The position numbers and the translations under genes were made by a program. Shown piece after piece: positions 1 through 8,271 of a stretch of 19,891 nt of DNA. Under the pieces are notes generated by a model. That model was not told the DNA's origin and ran no database searches. It saw nothing but the letters and a program-made list of their open reading frames with translations. This stretch comes from JAFGPJ01 sp964439135 (GTDB taxonomy: Bacteria > Planctomycetota > Phycisphaerae > Sedimentisphaerales > Anaerobacaceae): contig CAYTNN010000070.1 in the NCBI GenBank assembly GCA_964439135.1, positions 1 to 19,891 of the forward strand, given 5' to 3'. The first letter of the stretch is position 1; each line of letters starts with the position of its first letter.

Positions 1-33
1 AAGAGTAGAAAACGACGAAAAATTGAGCTTAAG

Positions 34-324
34 TTGAAAAAACAAACCCAATTTACGAATGGGCAAAATGAGCGTAAAGTCAATTATAACAAGGGGATAC
101 GATGAATATATCGGATTGGACACTTGGTGAAAACAAACCCAATTCAAAGCCAAACAAACCCAATCCGTGTTAGCCCCCAGACCTGCGCTGGGGGTTGAAA
201 GGCGATTTGAAAAAACAAAGCCAATTTTGAAATGGGCAAATTGGCGCAAAGTCTTATATGAAAGGAAATTATGGCAATAAACCGACCTGCGGAGCCGAAA
301 AAAACAAAGCCAAACAAAGCCAAT
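34..324 (+). repeat. Cluster of AAACAAA(C/G)CCAAT direct repeats
   Basis: The 13-mer AAACAAA(C/G)CCAAT occurs exactly five times on the plus strand, at 40-52, 131-143, 152-164, 213-225 and 312-324, with a partial copy at 302-311. Two copies sit in a longer similar unit of about 60 bases (34-93 and 207-266). Each longer unit continues into a shared ATGGGCAAA and then AAAGTC. Read as protein, the units give KKQTQF and KTKPI, strings I recall from spurious hypothetical proteins of Phycisphaerae; that link is from memory. Spacing is irregular, so this is a dispersed intergenic repeat rather than CRISPR or a simple satellite. Confidence 0.8.
172..196. repeat. GC-rich hairpin inside the repeat cluster
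   Basis: Positions 172-180 (AGCCCCCAG) pair with 188-196 (CTGGGGGTT) around a 7-base loop: nine pairs including one G-T. Neither strand carries a T tract after the stem, so it is not a classical intrinsic terminator. It lies between repeat copies and may be part of that element. Confidence 0.6.
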
Positions 325-434
325 CGCGGGGCTTTGGCTGGAAGATATGCAAACAGCACTGGCGACGGAATCGAAACAAAAGAGACGACTTCGACCTTTT
401 CGATGCGTTTGGAGACAGAAGGCCGACATGATTT

Positions 435-451
435 CTAACGCCGGCGTTTAG
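435..451. repeat. Palindrome downstream of the alpha-2-macroglobulin gene
   Basis: AACGCCGGCGTT (437-448) is a perfect 12-base palindrome. It extends to CTAA...TTTAG with one unpaired T. It lies about 50 bases beyond the stop codon of the minus-strand gene at 503-6427. There is no T run, so a transcription-end role is only a possibility. Confidence 0.5.
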
Positions 452-502
452 CAGTCTGTCCTTAATATTTGGATCGACTATAAATAGCTGAATCGGTCCA
501 GG

Positions 503-3500
503 CTACCTGACTTCCAGATCGAAACTCTCCGAATGGCTGTTAAACTCCGGTGCGTACATGCACTGTATAGCGGCCATGCCTGTTTGGTATTTTCCCTTGT
601 GTTGGATACGGGTACTGTATTCGAAGACATACACGCCCTTGGGCAGATAGTCCATGAAAAAGTGCGTCGCGGTGTCACGCGTGCTCTCATAGTAGCCCAA
701 GCCGTCCTGGTAACGGTAGCGACTGAGAACGTTGACCGGTTCGGTGCCGCTGCCCCGCTGGTCTTTTAGATGGACGTATTCCATATCACGGTCCACCCGC
801 AACTCAATGCGAACCACCAGCTCATCGCCCACGGCAAGGGAATCTCCTATCGGATACAAAACCTGGCCCTCGTTGGTGGTTCTCTTGACGAACAGGTCTT
901 TTTTGAGCTGGAGCGGTGTGCCTTCATAGGGCGTGACCTTGCTCATGTCCTCAAGATACTGCCAGTGAACGCTGCCCCAACTAACGCCTTCATCGACCTT
1001 CTTGATGGTGATATGGCCCATAGCAGGCTCAATCTCGCCGCGGATAAAACGCTCTTCATAGAATCCGGTGCCGGCTTCGACATATTCGGGCTGGATCCAT
1101 TCGCCCGCAAGCGCCACCTCTACCAGAGCGTTGGAAGCGAGGAAATCGGTACCTCTTAGGAGCAATCCATAAATAGCATCGGCTGTGGCTTTAGTGGTTT
1201 TCCAATTCTGCGTCTGTTTCTGCTTGAGCAGCCAGACTCTGCAATCCTCGACCGCTTGCGCATCGCCGACGACCTCATCAAAAGCCTCGATCATCATGGC
1301 CTGTGTTTCAATCGGGGCATGATACCACCACCAACTGTGTTCAGTGTCTCGCCAGTACATGCCGAGTTCATCATTAGTGACGCTGTATTCCCGAATCGAC
1401 TGCATTATCTGGTCGGGTACCTGAAGATCGCCGAAGCGTTTGAGTGCGATGGCCAGATGAGCCTGAGACTGACGCCATAGTGTGGTCCAGTACTGACGGG
1501 CCTGGCCGAGCCAGTAGTCAATGGCCTCTTGGTATTGACTGTCAACCGGCTTGTCGGCAAGGAAGAAGCTGCGCCCGTACAGGTAAAACGCGACTGTGGA
1601 GCTTAGATGATTTTCGTCTTTATCGCCGTCTTCGAGTATCTTCAAGTATCGCCAATGCATCCAGTAGTCCAGAGCGTCCAGTGCCTTTATTGCGCAACTG
1701 ACATCTATCTGACTGACACCTAAATGACGCAAACGCCCGAATCCTGTTGTGATATAGAGCGTAATATACTCGCTACCACTGCAGCCCGGGAACCAGGGCC
1801 ACAAGCCGTCGCTATGTTGCATCTGTTGGAGCTTGAATAGTGCTCGCGAGGTTTCGTCATTGAGACGGTTCTCGTCGAACAGGATTCCCACGTTCTTACG
1901 CGCCTCAGACTCATCTATAGCCTGCCTGACCCAGGGGGTTTCCTCCAGTGTTACTGATTTTAGGTCTTCGTTCTTTTCCAGCGGACTATCAAGGGCCGGC
2001 GTTGCTTTCCACTGGTCGAAAATATGCCGAATTTTCGGGTCTGAATTGGCTATATAAGAGGCCAGTGTATTGGCATAGAGCCTGTTGAATATCTGCTCGC
2101 TGCACTCATACGGATATTCCATCAGGTAAGGCAAGGCCATTACCGCATACCACGCGGGCTGGGAGACCATCTGTACTGTAAGGCTCTGGTGACGCAGAGT
2201 CTCCGACTGGCCCGATTCCAGAAGTTTGGTGAATTCGAATTCCTTCGTCTGCGGGCCGCGTATGGGCAGGGGTAGAGATTCGGTCACCAGGATTCGTCGG
2301 CTCAAGACCGGCAGATATCCTTCCTCGCCGTCACTGAGCCGGGTCGTAGCACCCACGGCTTTGTATGTAAGAAAATCACATTCATCCGGTATGGTCAGCC
2401 GCCACGAATATGTACGTGACTCCATGCTGGGCACATCGAAGTCCTGCTCCGGGGACAGGTTGCCCAAAGCCTCGTCCCGGGACTCCAGGGTACGCGCATC
2501 GGTCAAAAGAAGACCCACCTTGCCCGTCTGTCGGGCGGCGGACTGGTTGGTTACCTTGACCGTAAATTCAATGATGTCGCCTTCTCGCACGAACCGGGGG
2601 GGATTGGGCTCGACCATCAGGTCTTTGGCCGTGACGGTCGTGTCCGTTAAAAAGCCGCTGCGCAGTTGATTGTCGTGGGCAAAGCCCATGAACCGCCACT
2701 CGGTCAGGGCCTCCGGTATGGTAAACTCGATCCGGACAACGCCTTCGGCATCGGACACAAGGTGCGGGTAGAAAAACGCTGTCTCGTTGAGATTTTCGCG
2801 CGCGGAAACCTGGCTAAGGTCCGGAGCCGGTTCCGAACCGGATTTATCTTCCTGCCCTTGATCATCTTCTGAGTCAGAAGAAGTAGTCTCATCGCCACTA
2901 CCACCACGGCCCATAGCCGGCGGCAGCGGAGCAGCGCCGCCACCGCCACCCCTGTAACCTCCATACCAGATGCTATAAAATGGATACACAATGTCATAAG
3001 GGAAATGACGGTAGATTAAATCATCAGATATGTAATATATATACCAGTCATAAAGTTCTGTACTGAATGAAATCTCGCTGTTCTCGAATCGGCTGTACAA
3101 TCTTGGCGACTCGCTGCGAAAACCCGAGAAACTCTGTGCCCAATAGTGCTGGAGATATTGATCCAGAGACGCATCATACATACCCGCTACCATCTCGGCG
3201 ACTGCTTTGCTTGCATCCGGGCCTGTGATAATTGCCGTCCAGACTTCCTCCTGGCCCGGCTCCAGCAGAGATCTGAAACGTTCCCACTGGATGGTTAGTT
3301 GCTTATTTGTCCAGGGCACGTTTACAATCCGCTCGTTGATATACGCGCGATTCTCGCGTACATAAGTAACGCGCAAGGTGAATCCGCCTCGCATATCTTC
3401 GGTAACTTGTTGTTCGATGACTTCCTGGGTCTTGCCGGGGTCTGTCCACCAAGCGCGCAAAACATTGCCCCGGCATTCCAGTTCCACATAAGCTTGTCCG

Positions 3501-6427
3501 GTATCGTATCCGGTGCCCCATAGAGCCACGAACGTCTCGCCCGGTTCAACAGACCATGCCGGAGCGGCAAAGTGATTGGCCAGGCGCACATTAAAATGTT
3601 CCGCCTGGGGATCAACGACGTGAATCGTGCGCTGTGCGGCGACCGATTTACCGAAACGATCCTGTGTCTGCAGCATCGCACGATAGATGCCGGCCTCTAA
3701 AGTTACAGATAATGTGGTCTGTCCATCGGCATCAGTCTGGAAGGAGTGTTCGCTGACCAGGTCCGCCAGCTCCCATGTTTCCGGATTAGACGGATCCGGC
3801 TCTTGCCCTGTCGATCCCAGGCTGGGGCGAATGACTCTATCCGGCTGTTTCAGCGTATAAATCTGCACAGTGCCTTCGGCAGGCTCAGGCTGACCGTCGA
3901 TTGATTGAGTTGTGATGGTTAATTCTACAGGGTTGTTTATTGTCTGCCATGTATCGGCGGAAATCGCAGCCGCCAGAGCCGTATATCCGGCACGCACAAT
4001 ATGCACGTCCGAACGGGTCTCGCCCGTCGTGTCGGTCACATCAGCATAGATTCTGTACACGAATATCGGTTCATCTTCTTCGAGAATAGACAGGTCGGGT
4101 TTGGCCGTGAAGGTGATTGAAAACGAACCATTGGTTTCCGTAACTGTCGAGCCGTGGGCGATGGCCTGCTCATTTGCCGAAGGGTAAATCCAGCGGGCCC
4201 ACCAGCACCAGAATGGAAACCGTATCTGCCGTACAACGCGCCATTCGACCTTGGCTCCGCCGATGGCTGCTCCTGTGTATGCCGTAGCCGTACCCGGTAC
4301 CACGACTTCCGTATCGAGCCTTGGCGCTTCGGCGGGTGGTTCGAGTTGAACACGGAATTTGGGCCTCTTATATTCCTCCACGTTGAAGGATGCACTGCCG
4401 TATGGAACCTGCTGTCGGGCACCCTGTGGTACAGTCGTTAGAGACATTCGGCCCATCAGACGATCACGGGGAGCCGTGAAGCTACCGCTGAAAGAGCCGT
4501 AATCGTTACATATATGCTCCTGACTCGCAATTTCCTGACCATTCGTATCCCTGAATACCACGGTTAACGGCTGGCCTGGGAGCGTCTGGTAGTTGTCGCT
4601 GACAGTATCCGTATGGATGCAGATGCCCTTGTAGTGGATGGTCTGGCCTGGGCGATAGAGCGACCGGTCGGTGAAAAATACAGTCTGTTCGCTGGGGACC
4701 GGCTTGCTCCGGGGTGAATGGACATAATAAGTATTCTCAGTGGCCAGTTTTTGGCCTTCGTATTCGGCGACGATCAAAAATTGATTATCATCCACACGAG
4801 AGAAATAGAATAGCCCAATCTCGTTTGTGTATGTCTGGTCGGTGAGCCGGTACGACCACCCGTTTATGTTGTTGTAGGTCCAGCGGGTAACCTTAGCGTT
4901 GACGAGCGGTTGGCCACTCTTGGCATCGAGCACAAATCCCTCTACCGTGCCTTCCTGTTTAAGACTTCTAACGACAAGCGCCAAGTCACTTACCCAGATA
5001 CGTGCCACACTGACTTTATTATCGTTCTCACCAAAGGAAGGATCGTGGCTGGCAATAATGAAGTAGAAGCCTTTCTCAAGCTCCACGGGGGCCGGCAGCA
5101 TCTCGGTGCGGGACTGATAGTCGGTTGTTGGGGGCAAGTCCTCGCTCCACTCGAGGGCTGGTTGAATCCCGAGCAGGCTTTCCAATTCATCGTTGTCGAT
5201 ATAACTCCAGATATTCTGAATCGCGTCATCTGCCTGAAACGGTACCGCCTTGAAGTAGACACGGGTTACATTACGATAAGTAACCTCAATGTCCGGCAGT
5301 GGATCGTTCCAGACTCGCTCGGTTTTAATAGAGGCGGACTTTGCCTCGATTTGTTGGATCAGGTTATAACACTTTGCTCCGCCGATACTGTCCGGATACT
5401 CATCCCATCCCCGGCTCGCCAATACATGGGCCTGGACATAGTCTCCCTGGCTTTGCACGGCTCTAGCCCACTCGTATAACGCCAGAGCGGTGATCTCGGA
5501 ATCTGACCAGAAATCCACTAATCGCTCCAGAGCAGTAATGTACAATGTGGTCTTGTCGGGCCCTAATGCATAGTTATATCCGAACATAAGCCTATTCAAA
5601 TCCGCATCAATAAAAGCGCTTTTGTCGGAATCGTCCTGATGAAAGGTTAGCAAATCCTGATACAGGCCGATGGCTTTGAGCTTGGCCGAGTCCGTGTCCG
5701 TGGTTTCGGGCTGCCATGCGAGAAACTCGGCAACGGTTCCGAAGATGGGGCTGTCGTCCATGATTTCAAAAGAGTCCTGGGGTATGGTGCCGGCCTGTTC
5801 GCCGGCACTGTAGAACGACAAGGCTTCAAAAACCAGAAAGTCATAAAGAGTAGGTCGGTAGCTGTCCGGCACGGTTCCTTCTTCCAGCAAATCGTCCCAC
5901 TCATCTATAGGGATTGTCTTTAGCTGCTGCTCTGCATCCAGGGCAACCATGAAGTGTGTATCAATTTCCGCCAGGATACGGGGCAGGTCCCAAGTTGTGA
6001 TATCCTCTCCCGACGGTTCGGCGGTCTGGGTACGCTGAATGAATCGCCAACTGTTCTGCTGGAAATACTGCCAGTACCAATGGGCCAGAATCGTTTCCAT
6101 TACCGGCTTCATTTCTTCGGGAGCTTCAGCAATTTCCGTCTCCAAGAGGACAATCTGCTCTTCAGCCTTGCCCCCTTGAATTTGCCCTTCCAGCGAAATC
6201 TTCAGACAAATGGCCCTGGTTGCCTCGGCATAAGCCTGGTCCTCCATTGCTGCCGGGATAATTTGGTCCAGAATCGTTTGAGCGGTCCTGGGCAGCCTGT
6301 TTTCAAGCGCTGCGTCCACCTGCTTCCACAGGTCAATCCGCGATTCGGCGGCAGACAAATACCCGGCAACTGCCAGCAGAATCAGCACAAAAAGCAACTT
6401 TCCGGCAAGACTTGCTATTGCTTTCAT
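503..6427 (-). CDS. Secreted alpha-2-macroglobulin family protein with thioester
   Basis: This 1974-residue protein belongs to the bacterial alpha-2-macroglobulin family, thought to trap proteases in the cell envelope by covalent attachment. Residues 1-27 form a signal peptide ending LSA-AES with no lipobox cysteine, so it is probably exported and soluble rather than a lipoprotein. A helical N-terminal region (about 30-370) precedes the macroglobulin beta domains; an MG2-type motif FFTDRSLYRPGQT starts near 584. The A2M domain opens at LNETAFFYP (1213), and the thioester motif CSEQ has Cys1442 and Gln1445. The tail, with QCMYAPEF and HSE, looks complete. A Gly-rich then acidic linker (about 1154-1206) sits just before the A2M domain. 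The start ATG has GGGAGG 8 bases upstream. The sequence resembles Bacteroidetes-type homologues more than E. coli YfhM, and no pbpC partner is in view. Family assignment is firm; the protease-trap role is inferred from the family. Confidence 0.93.
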   Translation of the reverse strand: MKAIASLAGKLLFVLILLAVAGYLSAAESRIDLWKQVDAALENRLPRTAQTILDQIIPAAMEDQAYAEATRAICLKISLEGQIQGGKAEEQIVLLETEIAEAPEEMKPVMETILAHWYWQYFQQNSWRFIQRTQTAEPSGEDITTWDLPRILAEIDTHFMVALDAEQQLKTIPIDEWDDLLEEGTVPDSYRPTLYDFLVFEALSFYSAGEQAGTIPQDSFEIMDDSPIFGTVAEFLAWQPETTDTDSAKLKAIGLYQDLLTFHQDDSDKSAFIDADLNRLMFGYNYALGPDKTTLYITALERLVDFWSDSEITALALYEWARAVQSQGDYVQAHVLASRGWDEYPDSIGGAKCYNLIQQIEAKSASIKTERVWNDPLPDIEVTYRNVTRVYFKAVPFQADDAIQNIWSYIDNDELESLLGIQPALEWSEDLPPTTDYQSRTEMLPAPVELEKGFYFIIASHDPSFGENDNKVSVARIWVSDLALVVRSLKQEGTVEGFVLDAKSGQPLVNAKVTRWTYNNINGWSYRLTDQTYTNEIGLFYFSRVDDNQFLIVAEYEGQKLATENTYYVHSPRSKPVPSEQTVFFTDRSLYRPGQTIHYKGICIHTDTVSDNYQTLPGQPLTVVFRDTNGQEIASQEHICNDYGSFSGSFTAPRDRLMGRMSLTTVPQGARQQVPYGSASFNVEEYKRPKFRVQLEPPAEAPRLDTEVVVPGTATAYTGAAIGGAKVEWRVVRQIRFPFWCWWARWIYPSANEQAIAHGSTVTETNGSFSITFTAKPDLSILEEDEPIFVYRIYADVTDTTGETRSDVHIVRAGYTALAAAISADTWQTINNPVELTITTQSIDGQPEPAEGTVQIYTLKQPDRVIRPSLGSTGQEPDPSNPETWELADLVSEHSFQTDADGQTTLSVTLEAGIYRAMLQTQDRFGKSVAAQRTIHVVDPQAEHFNVRLANHFAAPAWSVEPGETFVALWGTGYDTGQAYVELECRGNVLRAWWTDPGKTQEVIEQQVTEDMRGGFTLRVTYVRENRAYINERIVNVPWTNKQLTIQWERFRSLLEPGQEEVWTAIITGPDASKAVAEMVAGMYDASLDQYLQHYWAQSFSGFRSESPRLYSRFENSEISFSTELYDWYIYYISDDLIYRHFPYDIVYPFYSIWYGGYRGGGGGAAPLPPAMGRGGSGDETTSSDSEDDQGQEDKSGSEPAPDLSQVSARENLNETAFFYPHLVSDAEGVVRIEFTIPEALTEWRFMGFAHDNQLRSGFLTDTTVTAKDLMVEPNPPRFVREGDIIEFTVKVTNQSAARQTGKVGLLLTDARTLESRDEALGNLSPEQDFDVPSMESRTYSWRLTIPDECDFLTYKAVGATTRLSDGEEGYLPVLSRRILVTESLPLPIRGPQTKEFEFTKLLESGQSETLRHQSLTVQMVSQPAWYAVMALPYLMEYPYECSEQIFNRLYANTLASYIANSDPKIRHIFDQWKATPALDSPLEKNEDLKSVTLEETPWVRQAIDESEARKNVGILFDENRLNDETSRALFKLQQMQHSDGLWPWFPGCSGSEYITLYITTGFGRLRHLGVSQIDVSCAIKALDALDYWMHWRYLKILEDGDKDENHLSSTVAFYLYGRSFFLADKPVDSQYQEAIDYWLGQARQYWTTLWRQSQAHLAIALKRFGDLQVPDQIMQSIREYSVTNDELGMYWRDTEHSWWWYHAPIETQAMMIEAFDEVVGDAQAVEDCRVWLLKQKQTQNWKTTKATADAIYGLLLRGTDFLASNALVEVALAGEWIQPEYVEAGTGFYEERFIRGEIEPAMGHITIKKVDEGVSWGSVHWQYLEDMSKVTPYEGTPLQLKKDLFVKRTTNEGQVLYPIGDSLAVGDELVVRIELRVDRDMEYVHLKDQRGSGTEPVNVLSRYRYQDGLGYYESTRDTATHFFMDYLPKGVYVFEYSTRIQHKGKYQTGMAAIQCMYAPEFNSHSESFDLEVR

Positions 6428-6464
6428 TTTTGTGTCCTCCCAAAATTAGCTATATGATATAAAT

Positions 6465-6470
6465 ATTATA
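6465..6470 (-). promoter_or_regulatory. Possible -10 box for the alpha-2-macroglobulin gene
   Basis: The minus strand reads TATAAT exactly at 6470-6465, about 38 bases before the start codon. No good -35 hexamer lies 16-18 bases upstream, and the surroundings are AT-rich, so the match may be chance. Confidence 0.25.
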
Positions 6471-7000
6471 ACGCTGCAGTTTACACAGCCGCAGCATATT
6501 TGCATTATCGAGCGGGAAATAAAGTAAAAGATCTCCAAATGCAGAAGCATAAAGGTGATTCAGTACAGAGCGATTCTTTAAGCGGCTGAAAAGCTGTAAA
6601 ATCCACTCAAAAAAGCACATATCGATGTTCCTCTTACGTTAATCAGGCTCTAATCAGAAGTAATACATAGAGCACATAAAGAAACCGGCAAAAAGAAATC
6701 CTCTTATTTTCTTAAAGGCAAGGTCGGTTATGAAATAAACGTAAGAATTATAATGGCACGCAATATATAATAGAATAAACCTGCCTGTCTTTATTCATTT
6801 ACGATTATACCTATAATTTTGTTCGCTCTCAAGGTTTTTTTGCCTGTTTGTTGCTGTAGGTACCTTTTCTCTACAGTATATCACACTTATATCGATTTTT
6901 CGGCAGGAATGCCCGGTCTCATTAATCAGGAAATGTTATTTCTCAGAGGAAATATCAAATGACATACTGCTAAAGAAGCTTTCCAATTGATATGGTCTGG

Positions 7001-7110
7001 GCAATGCAGAGTATGACTGTACTCTCGTGTGATTAAGTCCTAAAAATGCACTTTTACGGCAAAGATCAAAACTTACACACGATGCTCACAAAGTACAGTC
7101 ATATCTGATT
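7001..7110. repeat. Long imperfect inverted repeat
   Basis: TATGACTGTACT (7012-7023) is exactly the reverse complement of 7092-7103. The pairing extends inward, TCGTGTG (7025-7031) with CACACGA (7076-7082), after an eight-base asymmetry. It extends outward, GCAAT and CAGA before the left arm against TCTG and ATTGC after the right arm. The arms are roughly 30-37 bases with a central region of about 44 bases. No T tract follows on either strand. A small non-autonomous mobile element or a structured RNA are both possible. Confidence 0.6.
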
Positions 7111-7141
7111 GCAAACAGCGGTCTTAAAAAACACGTTTTAT

Positions 7142-8167
7142 CTATTCTGTACTGCGTCTTCTGAATGTACGGACAACTTTCGTACCTTTAATCTTCTGGG
7201 TGCCTCTTGACGTGGTCAATTCGCCGGTAATCTTCGATTCAGCTAATTTTCCTGCGAAGCTCGTTTCGAATTCCTGGTCACCGAACGTCATGATGTACTT
7301 GAAGCTTACCTTGTCGCTGTCGAGATTGATCTTTTTAATTAGATTGGATCCGTAGAGCGCGCTGAGGTCCGGATTGACTACCAATCTTTGTTTGCGAGTA
7401 CCCCGTTCGGATTCAATATCGAGATTCCACGTGCCGATAAGGGGGGCACCAATTAGAGTTCCTTCAACAGGCACCTCTCCCCTCTCCGATTTTATTACGC
7501 CGGTAAGCGTATTATCTCTTCCAATTGTCCCCTCGAAAGTAGATACCATCTGTCGATCCTGGAACTTGCTTTCTCGCTTGAAAGTCAGCTTGCCCCTTTC
7601 GTATTGCAGATCCGTAATCTTACTTTCGCCCCGCTGGCTCTGCCATTCAGCCGACAGATCACCTTCTTTGCCGGCTTTAACAGCGAGTGTAGTTGTTATT
7701 TCTCGATCACCGAATTTGTATTTCAATTCCCAGTTTCCGACTGCTCTGGACATGCGCAGGCTGCGCTGGCCTTCGAGCTTGGACTCACCCCTGTCACTGG
7801 TCAGAACTCCGGTTATCTTTCCGTCCTCGACCGTTCCGGCGAAGTTCTGGGTAAATTCATTGTCCCCGAATCGAACGGACTGGACAAAGCTGAGCTTGTT
7901 GTCCTCGAACTTGACATCTTTTAGATCATTGGCTCCCCAGAAACTGATCCATTGCCCGGTCATGTTGCCTTCGCTGTCTCTGGAAAACGACAGAATCGAT
8001 TCCATTTGCCGCTCACCGAACTCGACTTTGATCTGCCAATCACCGTATATTCCCCTTCCGCGAGTTCCGCGAGGCGATGACGGCTGGGCAAGGACCTGCG
8101 CCGAGAGCACAACTATCAGCACCAGCGAACAATACAGGGCTGCCTTGTGAAATGTTTGGCTTTTCAT
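7142..8167 (-). CDS. Secreted three-repeat beta-rich protein, unknown function
   Basis: I do not recognise this 341-residue protein as a named family. Residues 1-27 are a signal peptide ending VLA-QPS. The mature part consists of three repeats of about 101 residues, anchored by G-x-W at W44, W146 and W247. Each repeat holds, in order, G-x-W, a charged strand, a KLxF/KVSF strand, a FGDxEF-like segment (FQDRQM in repeat 2), FxG, ITGxL or LTGxI, and SxRG(E/T). The alternating pattern predicts antiparallel beta structure, perhaps a barrel or sandwich per repeat. The start chosen is the ATG at 8167, with GGGAG 8 bases upstream; an upstream in-frame TTG at 8182 overlaps that site and is unlikely. 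The gene follows the propeller gene by 104 bases on the same strand and may be co-transcribed. A periplasmic or extracellular binding role is conceivable but unproven. Confidence 0.85.
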   Translation of the reverse strand: MKSQTFHKAALYCSLVLIVVLSAQVLAQPSSPRGTRGRGIYGDWQIKVEFGERQMESILSFSRDSEGNMTGQWISFWGANDLKDVKFEDNKLSFVQSVRFGDNEFTQNFAGTVEDGKITGVLTSDRGESKLEGQRSLRMSRAVGNWELKYKFGDREITTTLAVKAGKEGDLSAEWQSQRGESKITDLQYERGKLTFKRESKFQDRQMVSTFEGTIGRDNTLTGVIKSERGEVPVEGTLIGAPLIGTWNLDIESERGTRKQRLVVNPDLSALYGSNLIKKINLDSDKVSFKYIMTFGDQEFETSFAGKLAESKITGELTTSRGTQKIKGTKVVRTFRRRSTE

Positions 8168-8175
8168 AACGTTTT

Positions 8176-8180
8176 CTCCC
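8176..8180 (-). promoter_or_regulatory. Ribosome-binding site deciding the start at 8167
   Basis: GGGAG on the minus strand lies 8 bases before the ATG at 8167. The alternative in-frame TTG at 8182 overlaps this sequence, so the ATG is preferred. The signal peptide then begins with MKSQ. Confidence 0.75.
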
Positions 8181-8271
8181 AAAAAAGGTTAGCATTTGGA
8201 CATTAATTTGTGTCCTGTCAAATTTTATTTCAATCAAGAATCTTCCGATACTGAATGTTATACCACAATTA

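Larger units (their letters stand above)
1..502. other. Intergenic region with repeat cluster, no gene
   Basis: I see no credible gene here. The stretch lies downstream of the alpha-2-macroglobulin stop codon and is filled by a family of short A-rich direct repeats (34-324), a GC-rich hairpin (172-196) and a palindrome (435-451). The short open frames across it are low-complexity readings of the repeats. There is no ribosome-binding site or signal peptide with a matching frame. Confidence 0.75.
6428..7141. other. 714-base AT-rich intergenic region
   Basis: No coding frame here has a ribosome-binding site and sensible composition. The region separates two minus-strand genes and must hold the leader of the alpha-2-macroglobulin gene. 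It contains a weak hairpin CTGTAG/CTACAG (6854-6859 and 6871-6876, 11-base loop) and the long inverted repeat at 7001-7110. It could hold an untranslated RNA or a decayed mobile element, but nothing proves either. Confidence 0.6.

Noticed and set aside
34..324. CRISPR array
   Set aside because: The repeated core is only 13 bases, spacing varies (91, 21, 61 and 99 bases between starts), and there are no cas genes.
144..359. Minus-strand 71-residue open frame in the repeat cluster
   Set aside because: It is the complement of the A-rich repeats, with Phe/Leu-rich low-complexity sequence and no ribosome-binding site.
4910..5479. Plus-strand 189-residue open frame inside the alpha-2-macroglobulin gene
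   Set aside because: It is antisense to a well-supported coding region and resembles no known protein.
7374..8150. Plus-strand 258-residue open frame
   Set aside because: It is antisense to the three-repeat protein, whose internal repeats and signal peptide fix the minus-strand frame.
8168..8182. TTG start for the three-repeat protein
   Set aside because: The TTG overlaps the GGGAG ribosome-binding site that serves the ATG at 8167.
8193..8221. Promoter with perfect TTGACA (8221-8216) and a GGACA/TGTCC inverted repeat before the three-repeat gene
   Set aside because: No acceptable -10 hexamer lies 16-18 bases downstream, so I could not support a promoter. The inverted repeat has only 5-base arms.
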